Shown here: piece after piece, positions 27,901 through 39,900 of the stretch
Position numbering within the stretch: the first letter of the stretch is position 1
How the letters are laid out: each line of letters opens with the position of its first letter
Origin: Pogona vitticeps
Taxonomy: Eukaryota > Chordata > Lepidosauria > Squamata > Agamidae
DNA length: 64,000 nt
NCBI RefSeq assembly: GCF_051106095.1
Contig: NC_135787.1
Location: 159,224,001-159,288,000, forward strand
Direction of reading: 5' to 3'
Notes under the pieces: model-generated
Told to the model about the DNA's origin: nothing
Databases searched by the model: none
The model's input: the letters and a program-made list of their open reading frames with translations, nothing else
Program-made: the position numbers and the translations under genes

Positions 27901-30900
27901 ATTTTCAACCATGAGCTCTTTGGAGAGGTCGCTGAGGAGAAGGAAGTAAAAGGCATAATATCTAAAGTCATGGAAGCTCGCAGAAGCAAGAGTTATGATT
28001 CCTATGAAATCCTTGCCACTTATGTGGGAAAAGACCAAGTGACTAAGCTTATTCTTCCACTAAAAGAGGTAAGAAAGTAGACAATTTTCAGTGGCCCCAG
28101 AGAGTATAATTGTGTAAAGGAGGCTCTTACTCTCCTGATGAGTATACGTGCAAGCTTCACAATTTCCTTAGACGTTTACCTCAGCAGCACAGGAGCCACT
28201 CCTTAACATACTGAATACAGTAGTGCCTTGCTTAACAAGCGCACCATTTAATGATGAATCCGCATAGCGATGCTTTTTTGTGATCGCTAATGCGATCGCA
28301 TTGCGATGATTCCAATGGGCGAAAATCGCATTGCGATGATCGGTAAACGTTTCGCATTGCAATGTTCTAAAAACAGCTGATCGGCGGTTCCAAAATGGCC
28401 GCTGGAAGAATAAAATGGCTGCCCGCTCCGTTTTCGCGCCCTGCCCTCGCTTACCGGGCAGCAAAAATGGCGGCCGGATGGGGGAAATCTTCGCTTACTG
28501 GTGAGTTTTTCCCAATAGGAATGCCTTAAACGGAGTTTAATGCGTTCCTATGGGTCCCCCCCCTCGCATAGCGACGAATCCGGATAGCGACGTTAATCCT
28601 GGAACGGATTAACGTCGCTATGTGGGGCACCACTGTATTTCGGATCTCTGTAGCAGTGTGGAACTCCCAGTGATACTGCTCTTTTTTGTGGCAGCATTTC
28701 ACCAATTTCCAAAAATATCCAAATGCTCAGGTGGAGATGCCTGTCACAGCACACGAGGTACTGCCATCTTCTCTCAAGTGCTCTTAAAAATCTGAGTGTA
28801 CCGATTATATACCAGCCCATAGCACTTAAAGCTTCTGTGAGCTACACATTGCCTCCTCCCCTGCAATCTGGGTCCTCGGTTTACTGACCTTGGAAGGATG
28901 GAGAGTTGAGTGAGCCTCAGCTGGCTACTGAACTCAGGCCATGAGCAGAGTTTTGCTGTACTACTGCAGTTTAACTATTGTGCCCCAAGGCTCCATGAGG
29001 TTTCTTTAGCCATTTGTAGGAACCTCTTAGTAAACTGTAGAAGATGTGGTGCTTGAACATAGCACAAGGGGAAGGAAAATAATGTGTCCTCTCAGGACAT
29101 ACCACAGCAGCCAGGAAAGGATAGGGAGAGTGTAAAGTTTCTAATAAGAATAAATAAAGAAATGCATACCAGGATCTCAGTCTGAATGTGACTTTTGTGA
29201 TGTAGATTTTAGAGACTACTACAAGCTTGAAGATAGCGCGGAAGGTACATGAAACTTTACGCCGCATTGTGTCTGGATTGATTATGAACACAGCAATGAC
29301 TGCAGAATCCATTCTTTTGCTCAGCCATGGCTTGATTAGTGAAAATCTCCCCCTTTTAACAGAAAAAGCAAGGTATGGTTGTAGAAAGTAAAACTACTGT
29401 TAAAGCCAGCTTCCTTTGCTTTTTTTTTTTCTTAAATACAAATAAGATGCAACTTACAGGTCTTTCCATTCTGCATATTCCCCACTTTTTATTTTTACTT
29501 TTGTTGTATGCAGTGAAAAAGCATTAGAAGCATGGTAAGTATTTGAATTTTAGTTTTTCTGGAATAGTGCAGTATCTGAGTTGGAATCATTTGTTTCAAA
29601 CCTCATAGCAGATTCCATCATAAAGGCACTCATTTGTTGAACTATGAATCCAGAGGAGTTTCATTAAAGTCACTGAGATTATTTGAGAATAAGCAGCTTG
29701 ACTTCAAAATACAAAATGTTGTGCCACCTGAAGCATATAGAGGCCGTCTTGCTTTCCATACCTATTTTGTTTAATTGGCAGTATGGGCAATATTTATCCA
29801 GACCTCACTCTGAGGGGTCTCAGAATAAGGCAGTGCAGATGAGTTGCCGGCTGGGTGCCATGTGGACTCCTCTTGCCCTCAGAGCCTTACTCTGAGGAAG
29901 CAGCCCTCAGAATATGAGGCATCAGGCCTGCTGGCTACCTCCCTCAGAAGACCCAGCAGCGAGACCATCCACTTTCCCGGTATAATTGATGAGCAGGAAA
30001 GTGTCTGGCAGGGAGTCTTCAAAATGGCTACCCAGTGATTTGGTCTGAAGAATGATTGTCAAGCAAAGTGCTTTTCTGAGCAACCATCTGGTGTCTTTCT
30101 CTGAAGACACCTCCTTGCAATAAGCAAGCGATGCCGACATCTATAGGCACTCAGAAAAATGAGGCTGGCCTTAGGATGAGGCAGGTGATGCTTTCTCAGT
30201 TCATTGCCTTAGGTGAGAGTTTCACTGTGCCTCATGGGGTGGCAGAGGGGCAGTTTTGCTCAGTGTAGTGCCTGTACTTGGCTCCAAAGGATAGGTTGCA
30301 AAGGATCTTTTTTTTTTCCTATCTCATCCCTCATTAACTCTTTCAGAAGTAAAGCTCCAGCTCCTCCAGATCCTCGTTTGCAGCCAGAAAGCTGCCTCTT
30401 ACTTCCACCAACCCCAGTCCGAGGAGGGCAAAAAGCTCCTGTGAGCAGCAAAACTAACATGCACATCTTGGTTGAGTCAGGGCTACGGGTAAGAAACACT
30501 CCACACATTAAATAACACATGGGTGTGGGCGGGTGGGTGGGTGTTAATCCTAAACTAACTTCTGTCTCCGTATGCTTTGATACATAAATACTGATATGGT
30601 ATAACTGCACTGTGTAGTTCATTTCATGAATCTTGTTTTTCTCTTATCTAATTGGGGAGGCAGTGGACAGGAATGCACATCCTGTGACAGTGAGTCAGCT
30701 CAGGCATAGTCACCCTGTATCTCCAAACAGCAGTGGTGGGAAGTAGAAGCATTGTGCCTACATGTAATGACTTCTACTTGTGTTTTGATTCCCTTCATTC
30801 TGGATTATCTGAAATGGGAAAAACATGACATGCTCTGTTCAGATCTTTTCTGTTAACACAGAAGCGAAGAAACCAGAGTTTGCAGTGGGAATGGGTGAGG

Positions 30901-33900
30901 TGTAAGGAGTGTGTTAGTTCATGTAGCACTGCAGCCTATTTTGGTGTTGTGTCTCAGCTAAGCTAGTTTGTGGAAATACACTGCTTTATGGCTCATCAGT
31001 GCCACTGAAACTGTAGAATATTCCTTCTAGGTAAATTGAGAAAAATAGGTTAATAGCGTAGGGTTGAGGTTATGCAGGGGACAATTTTGGTTACACCTGT
31101 TCATCTCATACCAAATTTTAGAAGAATATGACACCTTTGTCAGACTGTGAAGGTTCTGTATTCATCCCTCCCCTATGGTCAAATAAAACAGAAGTCCTTT
31201 TCAAACCAAAATCCAAACTGATATTTATTTCTTAGGGTAAGGGTAAAATTTGTTCTGTAACTTCTCTTGTGAGGCCAACGGGGTTCACAAGGGCAACCCA
31301 AGTTCTGAATCAAAAGGGTTCATTGATTTAATGTCCCAGGGTCCAGCAACAAAAGGGTCATAGCCAGGAGCATCCTCTTCTGCTCCTTCATCCCTCAATA
31401 ATGGTGAGGTTTCATCATCCTCGTCTCCTCTCCATACCGGGTCTCGGGTTGTCCCCACGGTCCTGGAGGTACATCATCCTCTGCACCTCCTTGGCTCGCC
31501 ATGCCCGACGTTCCTCAGCTTCCCGAGCCATGGCTTCTTTCTCCTCCCTCAGTTGTCTCCTCCGCTCTCTCGCCTCGGACTCACCCCAGTAAGATGGACG
31601 TTGGGGAAGTCCCTTTCTTCAGCAATAGCCTGCCTCCTCTCTGGGTACCGTCACCCTTTCCCATTTCCCAGTCCATGGGTCTTCTACCCAGATGAGTTCC
31701 CAGCCCCCTGGGATGTTGTTGTGCTCCCTCTTTATAGTCCCCATTCCTGCCTCTGCCATGGACCTCCCCTTTTCCTCCCTTCCCGCCAATTCTCCCTCCA
31801 TTTGGGTTGCTGCTGTCAGACTCCATAGATTTGTTTCCAGCTCCCAGGTGTCTATCTCCTGGTGTACTTTCCTGGGAGGTGTTGGTGGCGGAGTGGCCTG
31901 TACCTCTCTGGAGGTCTTACTTGTGGACAGCACTCTGATGAGAGCTTCTGTGCTCTCGTCCTGCTTATCACACAGACCCCTAAAAATCAAACAATTAATG
32001 CAGAATTGTTTTTTAAAGGCATACCCCAATTACCTTGTGAGTAGTGTACTGTAAAAATTCTAAATGTCCCAAAAATAGATGGCAAAGTTGGTCAGGCAAA
32101 ATCTCTTAAGGTGTGTTTAAAGCTGGTTGCAGGCAGGATGTGGGGGTGTAATGTAATGTTTCACCCCATGCCATGTCTTTGGAAGTTTCCACAGTATTCA
32201 AGAGGTAGCCCATCACTCTGCATAAGCCTCCCACTCCCCACTTTGTCTGCTTTGGAAACCTAGTTTCCTTAATTGCTTGTTGAGGGGGGGTGCATTCTGC
32301 TTATATACTACCCCATAGCACTTAAAATACTCTCTGGGCAGTTTACAGTTTAATTATGCAGGCTACGCATTTCCCTTCCCACCAACCCCCACCCCCAAGC
32401 AAGTTGGGTACTCAGTTTACAGACTTCAGAAAGATGGAAGGCTGAGTCAACCTGGAACTGGCTACCTGGCAATGAACCCCAGTCATGAGCAGTTTGGACT
32501 GCCATGCTGCAGTTTAACCATTATGCCACGAGGCTCTTTCCATGAAGAAAGGCCATACATGGACATAGCATTCTCCATCAGAACATTGGAAAAAATCCTG
32601 GTTTGCTCACGAGGTGGAAACCAGTTGAAGTCCAATTATCCCCAGGTAAATTGTATATTACCTGGTGAGTAGATGATGTTCTAAGTCCTTCTCCTACTTG
32701 GTTGATGAAAGAGTTCATCCCATACTGTACTCCTGATCTTTCTCTTGGTAGTCCACTTATGTTTTAAAATCAGTGGTGCATTTCAAATATGTCTCTGAAA
32801 TTGGTTATGATATTAAATAATCTCTGTGATCTTTGTTTTGTTACAATATGAGACTGCCCTTGTTTTCTGAAGTGGTCTGGTTTTGTAGCTTTTGTTGGGA
32901 AGATGATTCTTTTTCCTGTGTAATAAATGCTTACTACTACTTTACTGTATATAGCTCCTGCACATGAGCCTGAAAAGATCCAAAATAAATTCTTCAGAGG
33001 AGCACACTTTGGAAATGTTGGATCCATTTGTACAGCTCCTTATCAACTGCCTCCAGTCCACAGATATCAAGGTAGGACTCTTAAATGATGTGAAACAGTT
33101 CTTCCTCGGGTGCAGACAGCCTGCCAAACTGAGGCTACTGTTAAGAAAGGAACTGAGCAAATATGGGCTTTTCCAATGCAAATTGCTCGGGTTCCAGGAT
33201 AAGAAATGACAGGGCCTGCGTTTATGGTGTATTTGTGTTCCAGTCTAAGGATCTGTCCCTTGTGGTCACAAATAAGAAGTTCTGTGCACGTAGCTCATCA
33301 TTGGGCAACCGCAGTCATGCTCTGGGATGAATAATGTATCCTAAAACTTTGACTGTGGCAGTGGAACATAAGTTCTGGCAGTTTCTGCCAGCCTGAGAAG
33401 GCTTCAGGTACAGCCCTAGCATGAGACTGCATGTGTGTTATTTGAGGACCAGGCTAGATGAGGACCGAAAATGGCATTGCCAAAAAGATGGCCACATATT
33501 GGTTGTAGCAACTACAAATACATCAATTGTGGATAGTAGTTGTGACCTACACCAGTAGAATGACAAGAGAAATCATGGGCCGCAGAAATGGTGACAGGGA
33601 AAGAGCCCACCTTTGTGTATAATTAGGAGAAATTCAGCCACTTAAATATACAGATACTGTTCACAACTGATACACCACCTGGATGGTTTGAACTTTAATG
33701 ATTCAGCCTGAGACAGCTTGTGACTACAAGGCAGATGTGACCTTGTGTACCTCTGGTTTTAGAAGCTGAACTCCACATTCCTCTGTGGCCCACATGTATT
33801 TTGCTTTGAGCATTAAAATGATGGCATGAAACATCAGAATTTCAGAGTTGAAGGTCATATTTGGGAATTCCATCTTAAGTTAGGAGAAGGCGTATTTGGG

Positions 33901-36900
33901 AGCTATCAAACACCCCCATGTTCAAGCACAGGTTGTTGTTATGTCTTTCCCAGGTGATCACCGGTGCTCTTCAGTCCCTTCTCTGGGTTTTGAAGTTCCC
34001 ACTGCCTGCAGTGGATAAGAATATAGAACCGCTAACCAAGCAGCTTTTCGTTCTGCTGAAAGATTTTGCCAAGCCAGGAGCAGCTAAAGGCCAGAACTTC
34101 CACTTGGTTGTAAATTGTTTCAAAGTGAGTCTTAACGAAAAGAACTGCTCAGTATTGATTTACTCTGTTTGTGTGTGAGCAAGAAGGGGAGGGGGAGGGT
34201 CTGTCCAGACCCAGATAGCTATGTATGGTCAGTCTGGTAGAGGAGGCACCCCTTTCTTCTGTTTTGAATATGTTTGAATGTGTTTAGAATTGCAAAACTA
34301 CTTGGCATAAAGAAAACCAACCCTTCCAACCACATTGAGAATTCTGAGTCTTGTAGACTCTTCTGAGTTTTCATGTTTATAATTCAGTCTTTTAATTTTC
34401 AGTGTGTAACTCTGCTTGTGAGGAATGCCAAGAGCCGTATAACAGATAAACAATTGCAAGTGTTGCTGGGATATGCTGAAGAAGATATCTATGACTCATT
34501 AAGACAAGCCACTGCCTTTGGCCTCTTAAAGGTACAGCTCCTTCCTAAACTGCTGTTTAAGATTATTTCTTAAAACCGAAATGAAGCTTCCCATTTTTCA
34601 TGTGTAAGACTGAAGTGTGTAGAAAGGAGATCATTTTGCATACTGCGATTTTCTCTTGTTTTAAAGGCTATTTTATCCAGAAAACTGATAGTTCCAGAAA
34701 TGGATGGTGTAATGCAGAAGGTTGCAAACTTTGCCATTACAGGCCAAAGTGAACAAGTTCGAATCCAGTGCAGACAGGTTTGTAGAAATGAGATGGTTGC
34801 CTTTCTCTTGTTTTGTTTTTTAATTACTACAGTTGTTTTTGTGAGTGCCTCTGTTGTTAATAGCAGTAAAACTAACAACAAGTGCAAAAAGTTCTCCTCA
34901 ACAGCCCTTCTTTTGTCATGACTCAGTGTAGCTTGATGCAAAACCAAAAGAAGATGCTCTACTTGGTAATGAGTCTGTTGAGTTCCAATTAAATCTGTAA
35001 GTTTTACTAATAAAGATGGGGTTCTTTCCAATTATCCTGCTCTCTGTTCTCTAGAGAAGAGACTTCTCTTTTAAAACCAAGTCTCTGGAAGCTTGAAAAC
35101 ATACTTATGCCATTTAAGTGCTCACAGATTGTTCCGGTTTTCTTTGTCACCCAGATTTATCTGAAATACATTCTTGATTATCCACTTGGTAAAAAATTGA
35201 AAGCCAACCTTGAGTACATCTTTGCCCAGCTCAAGTAAGTACTCCTATATACTTGTATATACAGTTTTCAGAAAAAGGGCAAAATTGGTATTTTCTGTCA
35301 CTGTGTACTGTTGAGCAGGCAAGGGCAGAAGCTCAAAATACAAAATCAGTGGTTTATTTGAGGCAAATGAAAACACTGAGACACTTCATATTATTCCATG
35401 TTTCTGTTGAATCCTTTTGTGTCTATGTTGTAGGATTTTCTTTTCAGGCGAATTAGTAGCTTTGTTAGGAATATAGGTGAGTTGCCTTATTCTAGGTCAG
35501 TCTGTTTTGTGACAGTGCTTGGCACTAGTTAGTCTGATGGGCAGCGGTTGTCCAGGGTCTTGGGCAGAGGCCCTTCACATTTGATTCCTTTAATGAGAGG
35601 CAGGCAAGCTTCTCATATTTTTTTAGACAGCACAAATATTTTCACCATGTATTCAACATGTGGCCATTTTTTTAAAAAAAGGATGTATCTTTGAATGTAC
35701 AGTGGTGCCTCAACTTATGAACTTAATTGATTCCGGAAGATGGTCGTAACTCGAAGTGGTTGCAAGTCGGAGCACCATGTCCCATAGGAATGCACTGAAA
35801 TGCAATTAATCCATTCCAGCCAAAGAAAAAAAATCACAAAAAAACCCACAACCCACTGCAAGACCCATCGGAAACACGATTGATCCGTTCTGGCCAAAGG
35901 AAAAAAAACCCAAAAAGCAAACAGACTGCAAGACCCATCGGAAATGGGGGGGGGGACCACAAACCCTGCAAGACCCATCACAGCATAGAAACATAACCCC
36001 ACCACCCAGCCCAAACCCATGCTGCAAAACCCACCCAGAACAGCTAGTTTTTAAAAAGTAGAAAGCAGAACCTTACCAGGCAGTCCGAAGCCTCCTCCAA
36101 ACGCGCACACTCTAACCGCTGGGACGAAAGAGCTACAAAGAAGCAGCCTCTTCGCCACCAACGGTTAGCAATTTTAATTCCCTGCCTCTTGTCGCTGCTT
36201 TTTTTCTGGTTGTAACTTGAACCTCCGGTCGCAAGTAGAAGCACAATTTTGCAGCTGTAGCTGGTCGTAACTCGGGATAGTCGTAAGTCGAGGCCCCACT
36301 GTATTCCTTTTCCATGCAATGTTTCAATTGAATATAAGCATTTTTCAAAATGTACACATTTTAAGTATATTGCAATTTCAGTTCTACACTTTGGGTATAC
36401 TTCTATTTCAAATGTGCACATTTTTATATTCTTCTTTAAAAATTGCATCAAAAACGGGAAGAATACAGATTGTGACATATAAGTGTGTTCCAGTGTCTAT
36501 TTAGGTTTTAGAAATGTAAATCGTCTTTGTCTTGAAATGTGCATTGGAATGAGTTAATTTTTCACACACTCGCCACCTACCTCTTTTCCTTTAACTGGAG
36601 CAGTTAGAGAATGTGGAGCCGTCTGTGTGTACAGCATGGAGTCTATGACTGAAATCCTCTTGTTGTAAGTGATGCTGTATAAGGCTGGTGATATCATTAG
36701 GGAGGACTCTTTTTGGAAATTGAAACATTTCCTACTTGTATCCCAAGGCAATAATGGCTCCTGCACAATCCTTTCACCATTGGAAACACATGAGAACAAT
36801 GGGACAGTAGGAAAAAGTCTTTAATTACCAAAAATTGCCATTGTTGGGATGACTTTACATCTGACCCCTAAAGATATTACATTTCTTGCCATGCAACTAC

Positions 36901-39900
36901 TAAAACCAAAACAACATCCTTTAAGACCTGGCCAAAGCAGGTTATATTATGAAAATATAAACATGCATGTTGTGCTGTGTGCTTTGTTAATGTTTTAGGT
37001 ACCTGAGGCCCCTAAACACGCTGGAGGAAGACTTGCTAGACACAATGAAACTTGCTTATGCTTAAATATACTTAACACTGTCTTGCCTGTCTCTGAATTG
37101 TTGACAGTTCTTAAAGGGACTGACCTTGCTGTACTGTTAATTATTTTCCCATAGTTACGAATATGAAACTGGAAGAGAGTCTGCTTTGGAAATGATAGCT
37201 TACCTTTTTGAAATGTTCCCTCAGGTAAAGTGTAATTGTATTACAAATCTAATATTCTTAGCATTTTTTTCAGATTGCATCTTAGAATGTGGCATGCAGT
37301 ACCTGACTAAGGCTGTACAGGGAAAAATTCTGTGGAAGTTGGTAGCATTTCTAAGAAAGCAGCCTTAATATCTAGTTGTAAAAAAAGTTTTAGAGGATCT
37401 CTTTAGATACAGCATTCTGAGCACATCCCTGTGCTCTCTCAGGAATATGTTGGGATTGTTTGAGTCAAACATGGGCAGCATGAATTGTTTGTTTTTAAGA
37501 TTTATTGCATGTATAGTCTTCCCTCTTTTCAGAGAGCTCAGGGTAGCGTACCTCTTTTACTTCCTAATCCTGTGAGGTAGGTAAGGCCATGAGGCGAGTT
37601 GGTTTATTAACCAAGGCATGCAGAAGACTTGTGTCTGTTTACTCCATTCTCACATTGCCAGCTTCCTCGGTTGAATGAAGGCCACCTGGTTTAATTAACT
37701 CTGGTTCCCAGTATCTCTAAACCAGAAAAGTGTCTTGATCTGAACATATATGAGGGTGTGAAACCAAAGTTTGATTCCCCTACAAGGAATACCACATTCC
37801 TTTGAGCAATTGAGAGATAACAACCCCTTTCCTTTCCTTTTCCCCCCTTATCAGGGTTTACTGCATGACTTTTGCGGACTGTTCTTCGTCCCTCTGTGTA
37901 TGATGGTAGTCAATGATGACTCAGCAAAGTGCAAGAAGATGGCGGCCCTGGCGATCAAAAGTCTCCTCTGTAAAATTAACGCTGAAAACCGAGATCTGAT
38001 GTTTTTGCTGATTACTTCATGGCTGAAGAGTGAAAAGGTACCACTTATGGCTGTACTTCAGTTGTTGAAACCTTAGTAAATAGGCAGTTTCTTGTGGAAT
38101 TGAGCTCAGAATCCAGCCAGAATTCCTTGCTGAGAAGCCAGCTGCCCATGCTGGGGGCTTTTGCTCTGCACCAATTAAATCTAGTTCTAATCTTGCTCTC
38201 ATTGTTGCAACTTCAGGCCAGTATGGTTCCTGCACAGAGCTTAGTGGTTATTTTTTGGACTGTAACTCTTAGCCACAGCCATGCTGGCTGGGGGACTCTA
38301 GGGGTTTCAATATATTCGCAAAGGCTTTCACGGCCGGGATCTAATGGTTGTTCTGGGTTTTTCGGGCTCTTTGGCCATGTTCTGAAGGTTGATCTTCCTG
38401 ACGTTTCACCAGTCTCTGTGGCTGGCATCTTCAGAGGACAGCAGCCTGTGCTCTGGTGTAGTTGGCTTGGGAGTGCAGTATTTATGGCTGTGAGATTGGC
38501 TTTAGGGGTTTATTTATTTATTTAACTTATATGCTGCCCAAACTACCCGCAGGTCTCTCGGCGGCTTACAACATTTAAAATACAATTAAAAGGCAAAATA
38601 AAAGGGCAAAATAATTAAAATGCAATTAAAAATATAATTTAGGGTTGTAACCTAAAAATTTAGAACAAGAACTGCTTAACTCTTCTGTGTCTGTCTTGCT
38701 TGAAAGAATTGCTACATCTTACCCCTTCCTCCAGCCCAAATGTTTTGCAAGCCATAGATACTGCTAATTACATTGTGTTTGCCTGTTCTAAAACTTCCCC
38801 ACTAACATGATCTTGTCTCTACCGACAGAGTGCGCACAAGAGGTTAGTCGCTCATGCCTGTGGTATATTTGTGGAAGCCGAGGGAATCGAATTTGAAAAA
38901 AGACTTGGAACTATTCTCCCAGTTATTGAGAGAGAAATACACCCTGCAAATTTCGAAGATGTAAGTTATTTAATCAGAGCAATGTTTGTGGGATTTTGAA
39001 AGGGGGAAACTAAAGAAGTGGATCAAATCCATAAAACAAGGCAAAGAAACTTATAACATGGCCAGAATGGCTGAAATAAGAGTTTTTTTTTCTTAGAAGA
39101 CATGCGTTCACAAAAGGAACCTGCCAAAAGAAACTAAAACTAAACTTGTTTCCTGCTATTAACATGTCATTCTTGCAAATGATTAGGAGCTTAATTTTTC
39201 ATTGTTTCTTAAAAGAGTATTTTTCCACATGTAGCAGTCAATACAAGATGGAGGGAAAGCAGGTGGTGGAGGGCATTGGCTTTCACGTTTCAAACCGTGT
39301 TAAGAACCATTCAGTGGGGTCTCTACTTAAGAACGTCTCTACTTAAGAACAATCCAACTTAAGAACAGCTCCATTTGCTAAATTTTGCTTCTACTTGAGA
39401 ACAGAAATCTAAGATAAGAACAGGAAAAAAAACCCTTTCCTGCTTTTTTTAACCTTAGGTCATCTTAGGTTTTAAAAAAATTCTCCCCCTAGTGGTAGAG
39501 TATGTATTAACCAGCTTTGCATTAGTTCCTATGGGAACTAATGCTTCAATGTACGAACGCATCTCTACATAACAAAAAAACAGCCAGAACGGATTAATTG
39601 GTTTTCAGTCCGTTCCTATGGGAAATTTTGCTTCAACTTAAGAACGTTTCAACTTAAGAACACCATTCCAAAACGGATTAAGTTCTTAAGTAGAGGTTCC
39701 ACTGTAGGTTAGAGATTAATTATTTAGCTCACTGGGCACAAGTGTCAGTAAAGATTGGCGAAATTGCTATGTAAATGTCCATACTTTGCTGTCGATGGAA
39801 AGCTGACAATTTCAAATAAATTTTAGATTGATCTCTTGGCTGCTGTTCAGTTTTCCCTCAAGTACTAGACTCTTAACAGAATGGTATAGTATAATTAGGT

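Noticed and set aside
35715-36478. Several minus-strand frames of 74-144 codons
   Set aside because: They overlap a TA-flanked MITE, are poor in conserved residues and have no splice or domain support.
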